From contig JAUTDP010000006.1 in the NCBI GenBank assembly GCA_033439795.1, positions 248,001 through 312,000 on the forward strand: 64,000 nucleotides of DNA, written 5' to 3'. Position numbers and translations under genes: made by a program. Positions 24,325 to 36,898 of this stretch are shown piece after piece; the stretch's first letter is position 1; every line of letters starts with the position of its first letter. The notes beneath the pieces were generated by a model. It did not search any database and had not been told where the DNA came from. It was given only the letters and a program-made list of their open reading frames with translations. The stretch is from Sordaria brevicollis. Its lineage: Eukaryota; Ascomycota; Sordariomycetes; Sordariales; Sordariaceae.

Positions 24325-26063
24325 GAATGTTGAATGAGGGTGAAGCTATCATAATACTCTGTACAATATTTTTCAAGCAAAAACCGGGAATACGGGCGGC
24401 TCTTGAAAAGGGATTGCGGACTGCGTGAATGCATGCGTTTTGGTTTTCCAGAAAGTGGCTTTTTAATGAACCGGAGAGATACAGAGAAATGAAGATATCC
24501 ATAAGTACATCTTGAATATCCATGCATCACGGTTATGTGCCTGTTACAGTTGTTTGATCTTGTGTGGCACATGGTGGTGTGGTGGCTTATCAATCAAGAT
24601 CTGAGACAAGCTGTCCCGTCGTGGGGGAGGGTTGCGAAGCATGGATTGGGATGCCTGGCAGTCTCTGAATGGCTGCGTCATCGATTGATACAATGGCGGC
24701 CCGCGGAATAACACTGGACAACCGGTCACTCCATACATGAGTTGAAGCGTGGCCCATCGGGTTGGTCGGGTTCGCATTCTGTGTGTCAAGCGTAGACAAT
24801 CCGGGGGTATCGACAAGACCAACATCCATATATACATACCAGAATCTCATACAATGAAAGGTGGTGAAAAGTGGACGCATGTCCATGTGAGACGACAGCG
24901 ACCCAAGGACCGTTAGTCTCCACATGAAAGTTCGGAGATCGGAACTCCACATGGCCGACTGCACCGATTGTTAGACGGGATCGGGGCAGTTAACGTTACC
25001 TAAGAGGTACATCAAGGTACTTGCTGCAGTGAAATACATAGCCGAGACATCTAGCCACAGGGCTCTTTACAGGGCTTGTCTGCACGAAGCTGCTCAATAG
25101 CAAGGTGCCCTCAAGTACTGCCTGACGGGTCATGCACATTTGGAATGGTTACAAATCGAAAATGGAAGCGTTCGTTCTCTCCGGGTTCTGATGAGTTTTG
25201 GGACGTTTTAAGTGTTTCGATGTGTCTTGTTTCGGGCCACATGGGACTTGGGATTAAAGAACCTGGAAGCGAGGTCTGTTTTCAATGCCATGATTGGGAG
25301 TTTTGGTTGTTAGTCTATGTAGGTTACTTTTTGTTTCCCTGCCTGGTTTTCAGAACAAGATTCCTGCCCATTTCCCATTCCTTCACAAGCATCCAGTTCC
25401 CATCCCGCTCCCTCTTTCCCCCACAACTTTCCACCCTCCCTTTCCACCCCTTCCTGCTCCCGTTATCGTCCTTCCCGATTAAGCTGTTGCTGCACTCTGA
25501 CGAAACATCGATCTCAGACGAGGCGTCAGTCTCCTGGCTTTGTTCAAGATTCACCACATTTCGTCAAGCTTTTGTTTCAAGCACAACAATCTAATATTCT
25601 TATTCAGTGTCGCATACTTCATTAACCTGCTCAAAGTCATTCAAATCCAGTTTCAGCATCATCGGGAACGGACGTTATTTCGGGCCACGCCAGCAAACCA
25701 CCATCTCCAAGTCTTTCTTACTCCGGCATTAGCTTGCGACGAGATAAGAAACCCAACGCGCATGTGTCTTTCTGTTGTTAGTGCGAGCATTGCCCACAAC
25801 TAAAAAGGAGCTCCGCCCATGTCGCAATAAAGCTTGTTTGTTGTCACTCCGTGGATCCTCCACTTTTTAACTATTTTCTTGGACATCATTCTCTCTTCAC
25901 ACACTACCTCTGCTATTTCACATACAACCTTGGGCTTTCAGTCATATCGAGGACGCGCTCGGGATAGCGCCCTCGGCCACGCAAGGAAGTCAGGTTTGGG
26001 AGGACAACAGTGGTGGAACCCGAGGCAGCAACATATCAACATCCGATCTGGTCAAGGCCCAAC
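24325..26063. other. intergenic, MFS transporter promoter and leader
   Basis: No credible gene. The 25,370-25,480 stretch is C/T-rich on the + strand, as often seen in fungal promoters and 5' leaders, and precedes the MFS gene. A 172-codon open frame at 25,076-25,594 has low-complexity content only. Confidence 0.55.
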
Positions 26064-28124
26064 ATGGCCTCACACAACGGATTTCCGGATTCAGAATCCG
26101 CAACAACAGGAGGAACTAGAGGCGTGATGGACTCGCAAGGAATGGGTTCGGCAACGGCGCGCCTGCGCGACACACTCAAGACGAACAGAGTTACGGACAA
26201 TGTTACCGAAGCGACGGGCCTGCTGGCTCCTGACGACGGCTACGATGTTCCACGCAAGGACAGCTGGGCTGCCATGAAGGATTTCGAGGGGCTTCCCTGG
26301 TGGAAGAAACCGGCTGTATGTCTTTAGGTCTAACTCTGGTCCTTAAGAAGACGCTAATCCACGACACAGGTCTGGTGGCTTGTGGCGCCTTATGCCATGT
26401 TCACATTGGCTTTTGGTGGCTCTCTGGTCCCCAAAATCAATCTGTAGGTCTCGCTCGCTGTCAGATTGTGTTGCACACATAGCAGTCTGCAAGCATGTCC
26501 GACTTGGTTGCTGATGACTGACGATTTACAGAATCGTCACTCTCGTCTGTGACCGGTATTTTGCCGATAAATCAGCAGCAGATCCCAGCCTCGTTTTTGC
26601 ACCCGTTATCCACGGCGGCAACAACCCTCAATGCAATATCCCTGACGTGCAACGCCTAGTAGCAGGTTTCACCTTGTGTATGAGCGTCGTGGTGGGCATT
26701 CTCAGCGCCTTTACTGCACCCGAGCTCGGAGCGCTCTCGGATCGATATGGTCGCACACGGATGGTGGCCATCTGCTCACTAGGCGGTATCATTTCCGAAA
26801 TCACAGTGATCCTGGCCGGAAAGTACCCAGACACTATCCACTACAGTTGGATTTTGCTCGGCGCCTTCTTCGATGGCTTGGCCGGTTCCTTTACCGCCGG
26901 TAGCGTCCTCATCCACTCGTACGCCAGCGACTGTACGCCTCCGTCCAAGAGAGGCGTGTCCATCGGCTACCTCCACGCGTGTCTGTTCAGCGGTCTCGCC
27001 TTTGGGCCCCTTCTTGCCGGCTACTTCGTCAAGTGGACTGGATCCCTGCTGTCCATCTTTTACGTCACCCTCGGCTGCCACATCGTTTTCGTCTTTTTCA
27101 TCTACTTCATCACTCCGGAGTCTCTCTCAAAAAGGCGGCAGTTACTCGCACGGGAGAAGTGGGCGAGGGACCAGGAGGATCTTGGAGAGGTTCCCCGCTG
27201 GGCGGCCGCGGTTCATAAGCTTACGCCCTTCGGCAAGCACCTCGGACCTTTGCGCAAGGCGAACCCCTTTGCTCCGTTAAAGATCCTGTTTCCATCTGGT
27301 CCTCAACACAAACTTCTTCGCCGAAATCTCATCACTCTGGCGCTCATCGACATGTCCATCATGGGAGCTGCCATGAGCTCCGGAACAATCCTGATATTGT
27401 ACACCAAGTTTGTGTTCAACTGGGGAAATCTCGAGGCCTCGCAGTTTATGTCCCTGGTCTCGATGGTCCGCATCTTTGTGCTCATCCTCATCTTCCCCGT
27501 CATCAACTACATTTTTCGCACCCGCCCTGCAGCTCGGCGGAGGAGGGAGTCTGGTGACATGCCGGTCGACGAGAAGAATGTCGGCGCCGACGAGCTGGAT
27601 ATCTGGGTTCTGCGAAGTGCCCTGATTTCTGACGTCATTGGCATTGGCGGATACATCTTTGCCCGCACCCAGGAGTGGTTCATTCTGTCGGCTGTGATTG
27701 CGGCCTTTGGTGGTCTTGGCTCGGCCTCGATTCAAGCGTCTATGAGCAAGCATGTTCCTACCGAGCGTGTCGGACAGTTGCTGGGAGCTGTCGGGCTTCT
27801 TCATGCTCTGGCTCGTGTTTTCTTCCCTATCGTCTTCAACGGGTTGTACGCAGCTACCGTGTCAACATTCCCACAGGCGTTCTTTGTGTTGCTGTGCTCT
27901 ATCTTTGCGTTGGCGTTGGTGGCGGCTTTTACTGTTAGACCTCATGGTATGTCCAGTCCCATATGCCGTGACATGTACGGTCCTGGCCCTTGCTAACATT
28001 GATCACAGTTTTTATGGCAGAGGACGAAGACCAGAGGCCATTGTCAGCTGGCTCAGGATCTACACGCAATAGAGAGAGACGGGATCTATTGGAGGATGAG
28101 GAGGTTATACCTAACAGCTTGTAA
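26064..28124 (+). CDS. major facilitator superfamily transporter
   Basis: Exons 26064-26315, 26370-26443, 26532-27946 and 28009-28124 encode 618 aa. The start sits in AACATGGCC, a good fungal context. The first membrane helix is interrupted by intron 2 and reads APYAMFTLAFGGSLVPK; the remaining helices follow with GALSDRYGRTRM, the loop 2-3 signature of the family. A long charged loop (about residues 275-320, after FFIYFITPESLSKRRQLL) separates the two six-helix halves, and a hydrophilic N-terminus of about 80 residues and acidic C-tail face the cytoplasm. The pattern suits proton-coupled antiporters of the DHA1/TetA-like group, resembling yeast YCR023C. Substrate and membrane are unknown. 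No neighbouring gene suggests a substrate. Confidence 0.88.
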
Positions 28125-28911
28125 AGCGAAGTTTGCCTACCGAAAGCTCTTTGGGACGACTTCCCTTTGTCATTCGAGTTTAAGGTACACATTTGGATAG
28201 ATACCTGTGCGTTTCGTGATATTTTGAATGATGGGCATGTTGAGGTCGCATTCTTTTGGAGACTTGAGTCTTTTCTCAGGAGACTGTAACTAATCTCTCT
28301 TGTCAATGATACCGCTAGATCTGGGTATAAATTGACGATGGTTTCGTCCTCTGAAGGCGGGTTTATTCGTTGTCGTTGGTATTGACCAGGGCTAGATACG
28401 AAACTTTGTCACATAAGCAACAATCTTCCTTTCTTGGTAGATGTAATGATTGACAATACAAGGGAAACCCAGACCATATCATCAACACATCAAGGGTCAT
28501 AGAGCAGATCAGTGAAGGTTAATGATGGAGGCCACGAATGGCCGCTGGCCTTGCAACGAAGTGGCTCGCTTGAACTGCCCTGTCCCCCGTCGTAACGTCA
28601 CTGCTGCAAATCATCCATGCGCTGCAAGTCTCCACCAATCACGGACTTATCCTGTCAAGGCACCGCTGTCAGCGATACTTATAGCGGGTCGCAGCTGTAT
28701 TCGAGATCTCACCTCACCGCAACACCAAGTTTCGTACCTCGTCGTCTAACACATCTCAACTGTCGTGAAACAAAACGAGCTCACAACGTGCTTGAATACC
28801 AAACAACTAAACACCGGCCTCATTTTCGTTCTCTATTCCGACACTTTACACTTTCTTCTTTCGCTTGATTGCTTTCTTCCACATATCAAAAACGATCGAG
28901 GCGGGCTGCGC
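28125..28911. other. intergenic, upstream of the HIT gene
   Basis: 0.8 kb. The frame of the HIT protein is open back to about 28,765, but the only codon there is GTG, so I treat 28,125-28,911 as the MFS terminator, HIT promoter and leader. Confidence 0.55.
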
Positions 28912-30114
28912 ATGAGGCACATCCCCAGAAAGACGGAGGGTTTGCTCCTCAGTTTGACGAAAAGCGGAAAGACGACCATTGCCATCAGCAGACAACACAG
29001 ACAGCTTTTCAGTCTTTCAGCTGCTCTGCGCATATTCAACGACAATAACGCTAAGACTCTACTGCGTTATTCAACGACTACGCTCACCGGCCCTTCACCG
29101 AGCAAACATCTCATCTTACACCATCGTCCACGGTTCTCAACACCAGCAGCAAAGATGACAATGAGCACCTCCACCGAACCGCCTTCCTCGGGTCCTTCAT
29201 CATCAACATCGAAACCGCAATCCAACAATGACATCCACTTCGGCCCCTTCAAGGTGACCAACCAAGTCTTTCTCCTCACTCCTCACTCCTTCGCCCTCGT
29301 GAACCTCAAACCTCTCCTCCCAGGCCATGTCCTCGTCTGCCCCCTCGCGCCTCACAAACGACTAACCGATTTATCACCCGCCGAAATCACCGACCTATTC
29401 TCCACCGTGCAGGTAGTCCAGCGAATGCTAGGCCGTTATTACTTCCATCAAACCTCCATCAATCCAAACGTCGAGGAGTGTCATCCTCGCCATCCATCTT
29501 CATCCAGAGAAAACGGGAGTGATGTTGACAACAAGAAGGATAAGGAACTCCTCGAAACAGGCGGCTCCTTCAACATCGCCGTTCAAGACGGGCCCGAAGC
29601 CGGGCAGACGGTCCCGCACGTGCACGTGCATGTTATTCCGCGGATTAGGAACGTGAGCGCCAAGGACGCCGAGACGCCCTCGGATGAGCTGTATGAGTGG
29701 ATGGCGGAGGAGAAGGGGAATGTGGGAGGGGCGTTGTGGGATAGGGATAATGGGCATGGGCATGGTTCGCATCATCATCATGTCGCTGGACAGGGGCATG
29801 AGCGGCTTCGTCAACATGGGCAGGGAGGAGGAGGAAGAGGAGGAGGAGGGAAACTGCCTCCGAATCTGCAGCATAGTAGTACTTCTGGGCAAACTAATGG
29901 AGGCTCAGGGAGCGGGAGTGAAGTGCAGATGAAGGAGGTTGAGGAGCTTTTGAACCGGGAGGAGAAGGAAGGACAGGCGGCGAGACCAAAGCCCGGAGGA
30001 AGTTTTCCTAGTATTGAGGATGCGGCGAGGGTGGCGAGGGAAATGGAAGAGATGGAGAGGGAAGCGGCTGAGTATAGAATGGTTTTGGAGGAGATGGGGA
30101 TACGAAGCGTATAG
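28912..30114 (+). CDS. HIT-family dinucleoside polyphosphate hydrolase (FHIT/APH1-like)
   Basis: A single exon of 400 aa from the first ATG. The histidine-triad motif HVHVHV (His236, 238 and 240) with the upstream [10 protein letters not shown] block marks the Fhit branch, which cleaves Ap3A/Ap4A-type dinucleotides. Residues 1-80 (MRHIPRK... LLRYSTT) are basic and Ser/Thr-rich and could target mitochondria. A second ATG at 29,155, just before the conserved domain, would give 319 aa without it, so two products are possible. Two low-complexity insertions are present: a charged loop before the triad and a His/Gly-rich stretch (about 280-330). The C-terminus is a Glu-rich predicted coiled coil. 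Which start is used is not decided by the sequence. Confidence 0.88.
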   Translation: MRHIPRKTEGLLLSLTKSGKTTIAISRQHRQLFSLSAALRIFNDNNAKTLLRYSTTTLTGPSPSKHLILHHRPRFSTPAAKMTMSTSTEPPSSGPSSSTSKPQSNNDIHFGPFKVTNQVFLLTPHSFALVNLKPLLPGHVLVCPLAPHKRLTDLSPAEITDLFSTVQVVQRMLGRYYFHQTSINPNVEECHPRHPSSSRENGSDVDNKKDKELLETGGSFNIAVQDGPEAGQTVPHVHVHVIPRIRNVSAKDAETPSDELYEWMAEEKGNVGGALWDRDNGHGHGSHHHHVAGQGHERLRQHGQGGGGRGGGGKLPPNLQHSSTSGQTNGGSGSGSEVQMKEVEELLNREEKEGQAARPKPGGSFPSIEDAARVAREMEEMEREAAEYRMVLEEMGIRSV

Positions 30115-30506
30115 ACATGGAGCTAAACGGAGATGGTGCAAGTATGAAGTGAGAGTTCTTGAAGTGCAGTTAGCGCCAAGTTATAATTTCGTCGCGTATG
30201 GTGATTGTAAGACGTGACAGATATGATACCTTGACTAGAGGTCTATTAAGCCTTTTGTTCATAGCGTCTTGTCGATGCGAATGTATCTAACTTGAAATAA
30301 CCATAGCCCTATGTATGTCATGTTCCGGCTCCTATCAACAGAAAGAATTGTATATAGCGAGCCTAATATATCGTTTACTCACTCTGTTGCCAAAACATGG
30401 GTATATACTGTGTGTCTTTCTACCACCGAATCCTCGAAACCTTATTTGCCCGCTCAATTTTCTAGTTCTTTTCCCCTTCCACTTGTTAGTGGGAATAACC
30501 ACGCAT
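30115..30506. other. convergent 3' intergenic spacer
   Basis: 392 bp between the HIT gene and nit-4 ends, which point at each other. It should hold both polyadenylation regions. No clear signal is assigned. Confidence 0.6.
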
Positions 30507-33500
30507 TCAATCTAACCCAGGCAAATGTCCCAAACCTTCCAAGCTGCCCAATCCCTCCAAGCCCACCAAGTCATCCATCAACCCCGATCCCGCCATCGGA
30601 TCGAACCCTGGTGTTCCTCCCGCCATGGTCGTCATTCCCACCACCGTCGATTCTCCTCTTTCTGTCCCATGATGAAAGGCAAACATGTTGGCCTGCGGCG
30701 GCGGCTGTTGCTGCTGCTGCTGCTGTCGATGCTGTTGGTGGTGTTGTGGCTGTTGACCTACACCACTAACGGCAATAGAGGGAGCAGGACCTCCTCCACT
30801 ACCACCAGCAGTGCTCGTACCCGCCGCTCCACCACCACCAGCAGCCTCCAAATCCCACCCTTGAAATCCCTGTTGCCAGGTTACACCATCCTTCAGGTAC
30901 CAATCCTGGCCGTCGATGGCGTAGATGGAGCTAGGGCTTGCGACATTGCTGCTGATACTCTTGTTGTTGGGGTTATGATGACTGCTGCGATTGTTTGCGT
31001 GTAACTGGACCGGGGTGTAGGTTTGCGTCGCTGGCGTCGCCGTTGATGGAAGTTTGGAAGTATTGATGGTTGGATAGTGCTGTTGCTGACGCTGGTGGGG
31101 AGGCTGGGGCATGTCGCTGCTGGATGAAGAGGTCGGTATGCCCCATGCCGTGATGGTCGCGAGTGTGTCGCTCATGGACATGGACGAGGCGTTCACCGGG
31201 TGGGTCAGGAGGTTGTGGTGTTGCTGTTGCTGATGTTGTTGCTGATGCTGGTAGTTCATACTGTTTTGATGTTGGCTTTGAAGGTGATGTTGACGTTGTT
31301 GGTGAAGCATGTGGGTTTGATTCAGGCCAGACATGGCCTGAATGTTTTGCTGCTGCTGTTGTTGAGGCATGATGGGAGCTGATGCAACAGGCAAATCGGA
31401 GAAGGGGACGATGTCGGGCGACATGCCTGCATCGGAGATACTCTCGGGACCTAGATGTGGAGGCGTCGGATGACTGTAAAGTGTCATTGGGCTGTACGGC
31501 TGTTGTTCCAGTACAGCGGCGGCTGACGTAGAAAGAAGCAGAGATGCTTGCGGGGAGTAAGCAGGCGCTGGCGAGGATGGAGCTAGAGAAGGTGCTGTCT
31601 TGTTGGGCGAGGGGACCTCGGAAGTGCTGAACATTCCGTACTTCTCGTCTGTCCTCTTCAAGACGATGGCGGCCTCTTCTGGTAGTTCAACGTTCCACTT
31701 TCGAGCGAGAACGCTGATGATCCCCAGTGTCCTCCGGGCACAAGGCCAGTCTTCGGCCATCTCCTCGAGTTGTTTGACACCGTGTGTTATATCCCGCCTC
31801 GCGGTCTTCTCTGGAAGGTTAAGCATGTGTATTGTGCAGGCGGAGTGTAGCATGTATACGGCAATGTTACATATTTGCCTGAGGTTATAGAGCTTTTTGT
31901 ATAGTCGCATTAGTTTGGATATGCTGTTGGCGTTGGTCGTGCATATCCTCCGAGGTTGAACCTTTTCGAGTGGCGAGGCTTCCTTCGTATACTTCAGAAA
32001 TGGTCGGAAAAGATGAATATATTGTAAATGATAGAACATGCTGTCAAATGGTCAACAACGCTGCTCTAATTGTGCCGAGTGACGAATGAGAGAAAACCTA
32101 CTGCATCAGAATGACATTGGGCAACTGTCCATCTTTAGGCTCGAATTCCTTCGGCAACTCCGTTCTCCAGTCTTCTAGCCGCCGATGAAGTTCGCTGAGC
32201 TTTTTGAGCTCTGCTGATTTTCCGCTGGATCTTCCAATGTGACTTGGATGGTAGAAGAATAGCAAGAGGTCACTACTGATCTCACAGAGTTTGGACAGCT
32301 GTAACCCTATAGCGCGTGTCCGGGACGGCTGCTTGTAGGACTGGTCAAATCCTGCATCGGTATAGGGCGACCACGGCTCGGCATCTTCATCTGGGAAAAC
32401 GTCATACTTTGGAACGTTATAGGTGTTTTTGGGAAGTTGAGGTAGTCGTCCCAAATAGTTTGACCAGCATTTGTCGAACAGGAAACAGCCCCAGAAGGTG
32501 ATTCTCCGCGCGTCCACCTCCTTCTCGTCCAGCGATCCAATGTCCAGATTGAGGCCGATGTCTTGAGCCATTCGGAAACTCATACCGCTGTACACCCAGC
32601 CTTTTGCTTCTCGTCCACAGCCTGCTTCCCGAACTGACATGAGTGCCAGAGCTTGCACAGTGGTAAGTCTTGGCTTTTCATACTCATCGTTCTGAACGAT
32701 CAGTCTCTTGGCCTCGGCGAAGAAGTGGTCACCCTTGGTTCTGCTGTCCCCAGGCACCGCAAAGGCACCATCGACACTTGTGAAGTGGCAGCCAAGCGCG
32801 AGCATGGCATTAACCAACAGCGATGAACAGTAAACTGTAGACCGTGGCTGACCAACCGGCTTTCCCTTGATGAAGTCTCGGTAGAACAAGCTCCTAGACA
32901 AGGTGGTAAAGTAAGGGTAGTGCCAGTTGAAGTACATGTTGATGAGGTGTATTATTAGTTGGGGGTCCTTGGTAACCTGTGTCCATGTGGTGATTGGATC
33001 CTCGTCACAGGCCGAGAGGTGGTTTTCCAAATCTGGTTCTTCAGGGGCGTCTGTTGGCTCACCAAGATATATGAGGTGCGAGGTGCCGCCGATAAAACGG
33101 ACGGAACCATTTTCGATTCGGAGCTCTCCCATCTTACGGGCCAAGTCCCTCTCACCCTCGTCGACCTGGTGGGCAGTATCATCTCCGCCTGGCTGAGTGG
33201 GTTCATCGCTGTAGTCGTTGTCGTTGATTGCCATGGCGTTCTTTTCATCCCTGCGGATGGACTCGGCCACTGCGTCAAGATCGTCACAGGTGCGAATCCT
33301 CTTCACAATGTCGGGCACATCCTCCTCTGAAGCGTTCAAGATGGCCTCTATCAGAATCTGCAGCGTGGCGTTTTGAGCTTTCATGCTATCGTTCTTCTCG
33401 CGGTAGACGCCTTTTCGGCGGTGATCCGAGTTTGGGTCATAGATGCACTCGGTGCCGTAGACGCTGGAACAGGCCGCGCAACTCGGGAGGGCACCGTCGC

Positions 33501-33687
33501 ACTTGGACTTCCTCCTCCGACAGGCGATGCAGGCCGTGCTCACGCATCTTCGTTTTTGGTTGGCAGGGTCAGCGCCTCGCCTGGATTTCTTCTTGGACGG
33601 TAACGAAGCGGCGATGTTGTCGGCGGCGAGTCCGGCTGAGCCTGACACATCTTGGGAGGACATCATTCGAACATCCGGGCTGTTCAT
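30507..33687 (-). CDS. nit-4: NIT-4, pathway-specific activator of nitrate assimilation
   Basis: Exons 33687-32102 and 32040-30507, joined by a 61-nt GTAGGT...CAG intron, encode 1,039 aa. Residues 53-81 form a Zn(II)2Cys6 cluster (CIACRRRKSKC ... CAACSSVYGTEC), with seven residues before the last Cys. It is followed by a linker and predicted coiled coil and by the fungal transcription-factor domain (about 230-620; MSVREAGCGREAKGW, GMSFRMAQDIGLNLD). The C-terminal 400 residues are Gln-rich activation sequence with several poly-Gln tracts, the last only seven Q long. In Neurospora, NIT-4 with the GATA factor NIT-2 turns on nitrate and nitrite reductase genes when nitrate is present. The orthologue in Aspergillus is NirA. 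The match with remembered N. crassa NIT-4 is near-continuous; N. crassa is somewhat longer (about 1,090), which poly-Gln variation may explain. Confidence 0.95.
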
Positions 33688-35634
33688 CTGCCGGCGAGCA
33701 AGATACTTTTAGTAATGAGCCACCAGGTACGAGCCCTTGACAGCGCCTCTGGTAAGGCCTGCGGTTGTGATGGCAAGCAGGACTCGACACGAACCCGTGG
33801 CACCTGATGTCGTCTGGCCGATGGGTTCTGCTGTACACTACCAGGGTCCAGTGCGGGATTGCGGGGAATTGGCGGGGGGGTCCCTGGGGTCTCGGCTCTC
33901 AGGGTCCGATGTGAGACTGAGGACGGCGTATGACTGATTACTGAAGTGGTGGAGGGTCCCTTGAACGGTTGTCCACGTCGTAGGGAATGGAGGTTGTAAT
34001 CCAACAATGACAATGGCTGTGAGGCGCCGTCGACGTCGGCAACAGAACTCCACGGTCCTCGCCCGAGATCTGCAGCGTGGACGTGGCTTCCAAGAAAGGT
34101 AAGGGAGACCTTGGTTGGTCCGGGGCAGGGGGGTTCCGGGACGGGGGAAAACCACGACAGTGATGGCGATGAGGGCGGCCGAGATTTGGTTAAGATGGCT
34201 CTTGGTCTTCTCACGACTAAGCTGAGTGAGAAGAGGATAAGAGGCCGAACAAGCAATCGGGGAACGTCAAGTCTGGCGCAGGCGGGATCTTCAAGAAGTA
34301 GACGGGCGGCTTCAAGAATAGGTCGTCAAAGGGCTGACGGGTAAAGCCCCTGAGATGTTGTTGCGGATCTTCCGGTCTCCGATTGCCTGTTGGACGTGAG
34401 GTGTAGAGTGGGTGCTGATCGATATAATCAAAGCGAAGTTTGAACTGTGAGAACCGTGAGAACCGTGACCCCCAAACCCCCAAAAGATCTAGTTCTAGAC
34501 TTTGGCCGTCGATTATTGGTACGTGCTGTTAATGTCTCTGTAAGGCACCTTATCCAGTCGGATGTCTCCGTGGACGCAGGGCATATGTAGCAGTCGGTCT
34601 ACGCCTGGCAATAGTAGATACCTTAGGTAGGCGAAATAGAGAGACTGGGCTGCCCTGCTGAAACCGTTTGGGATTGACTGTCATGTGGCGGGAGACAATA
34701 GTAGTGATAACGGAAGAATGTAAAATGTACGTGAAAGGCTTCATCATATCTACCTAACCACATAGTTGTAAGTTGTGCCTCTTGAGATGTTCTCAGGGTC
34801 TTCGGTACTTACGCTAGAATAGAGGCGTTAGTAATAGTAACCTGGACCATTGCCCACGCTGAGGTTTTCTCGGCAATTTTCATTGGCCGAATGGGGGATC
34901 GATCCTTCATGTATCGTGGGAAGGTCTCGAGCACTGTGCCTGCCACTGCATTTCATTCGCTTCGTCCAGTTCCCCAAACCGCACCATAGACTAAGACACC
35001 GCGAGACATCATGTGCTCATCCCGTCAATTCAACCACGGATACCTAATAGTATCATCAGTTTTGACCACTGAAGTGACCACCTGCTATCTGGAATCAGTT
35101 CCTACCTAGACGTGTGCTCAACATACCAGGACTAAAGGAAACAAAAGACTGGTTGATAGATACTACTGTAATCGTTTCCCAAAACTCGAGAATGTCTCAA
35201 TGCCTACCCACCCCATCCACCATTTATGACTACGTCGTCAAAGTACCTACACGATCCAATGGGAGATCATAGAGCTATCAGACACCACCACTTCGAGATT
35301 CACTTTAAGAGATCAACAACATAATTCCGAAGTATTACGTAGTACTCTTCTAGGTATATATTCTGCATGCAATAACCACAGCACGCTATCAAGGCCAATA
35401 TCGGAAGTTGTAATATGAAACCCCTGCCCTTTTCAGTTGAAAACAAAACCACCCTTATAACGCCGTCCAAATAGTTTACAGCCCAAGAGTTGATCATTCA
35501 GGAACAAGTCATCAGTCTGTCCGGCCCAGAACTTGGAGCACATCAACGCCAGCCCTCTATTGCTTCTCAGCAGATTCAGCCTTCTTTTGTTTCTTGACCG
35601 AGTCAGCACTCTTTTGCTTCTCAGGAGAGCGAGC
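33688..35634. other. intergenic, nit-4 promoter side and La 3' side
   Basis: 1.9 kb upstream of nit-4 and downstream of the La gene, both on the minus strand. Open frames overlap on both strands and have no domain. I see no gene. Confidence 0.55.
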
Positions 35635-36898
35635 CTATTGCGTCTCAGTAGAGTCAGCCTTGGTGTCGACCTTCTTGGCCGCAGGCTCGCCGCTCTTGTC
35701 TCCATCATCCTCACGGGCGCGCTTGTTGCTGCTCCTGTACCACACGTCAGTTAATGTTCGAAACTTGGGGTTGCAGGGTTGCGTCTTACTCGTTGTTGCG
35801 ATCACGGTTATCGCGACCGCCACGGCCGCCACGGCCACCGCGGCCACCCCTTCCACGGCCACGACCACCCTTGAAGCCATTCTTCTGGTCGTTGTCACGA
35901 CGAGACTTCCAGTCACCCTTGTCGCCACCCCTGTGGCCGCCACGTCCACGGCCGCCACGCTCCGAGCCCTTGACGGTGCCCTCGAAGAAAATCTTCTTCC
36001 TTGTGTTGCTGGGCTCCAATTTGCCCTCCTTAATAAGCTGGTTCTTCTCGTCCAGGTAGTCTCTCTTCTTCTTAATGACGAGCTCTTGGTCTTGCCACTT
36101 GGGGGCGGGGTTCAGCGCCACAAAGGCGTTGGCCTCCTCCTCGGTCTTGAACTCGACGAAGACGGAGCCCTTAAACTTGTTGTCGTCAGTGCGCCTAAGC
36201 TTGACCAGGTTGACATGGCCGAACTTGGTGAAGAAGGCCTCGATGTCGAACTGAGTAGTAGGCGTCTCTTCGCCAAAACCCTTGGCGTAAACGCTGGCAG
36301 CCATACGGGCCTTTTGCGCCTCGGAGGACGAAGTGTAGGCCTTCTTGCGCTTGACCACCTCTTGGCCCTCCTCGCCAGACACCTCCAAAAGCTCACTCTC
36401 CTTCAACGCGGTGACAACAGCTGAGTAGGGCTGGAAGTTCTTCATGCGCTTGAAGTTACAGATAGTCTTAAGGGAAACGGGCTTATTCTCGGTGCCGCCG
36501 GTGGTCTCCCACATGAACTTGTCAGTGGGCAAGTTGCTGTCGCTAAAGTAGAACTCGACCTACAGATTAATTGTTAGCCAAGGTGACATGTGACGCGACC
36601 ACTTTCTGTCTGGGCTTACCTGATTACGAATCTTCTTAGGGTCGTCAGAGATAGGTTGAGTTGTAGGATCGTACTTCCTGTTGTTCTTGGAGTCTGCACG
36701 GTCGATGGACTTGGTCTCCTCGGGCTTCTGCTCCTCCTCCTTGGTGGCATCCTCGGTCTTGGGCGCCTCCTCGACGGCAGGGGCAGCCTCGGCAGCAACG
36801 GGAGCCTCTACGGTCTCGGTTTGGACGTCGGTCTGGACATTCTCGACGGCAGGCGCAACGGCAGGCGCAGCCTCAGTGTTGGCGGGGGTGTCGCTCAT
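35635..36898 (-). CDS. La RNA-binding protein homologue
   Basis: Exons 36898-36620, 36559-35790 and 35734-35635 encode 382 aa. La proteins bind the 3' UUU-OH of new RNA polymerase III transcripts and aid tRNA maturation in the nucleus (yeast Lhp1, S. pombe Sla1). An acidic Ala/Glu-rich N-terminus (1-70) is followed by the La motif, spanning intron 1: IRNQ-VEFYFSDSNLPTDKFMW ... RMKNFQPYSAVVTALKES (about 90-165). An RRM (about 185-270) has SVYAKGFGEETPTTQFDIE and GSVFVEFKTEEEANAF. The tail is an RGG/GRGGRGG repeat (about 310-345), then a short acidic-basic end encoded by exon 3 that may be the nuclear signal (KRARE, PAAKKV). The start ATG is in TCATGAGC on the minus strand. It shares its 5' region with the uS4m gene. 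Confidence 0.92.

Noticed and set aside
25076..25594. 172-codon plus-strand frame
   Set aside because: Low-complexity Phe/Pro/Leu content from C/T-rich promoter DNA.
28765..28911. Upstream extension of the HIT protein
   Set aside because: Begins with GTG; no ATG before 28,912.
35594..36424. 276-codon plus-strand frame
   Set aside because: Antisense of the La gene, whose RGG and RRM codons leave the opposite strand open.
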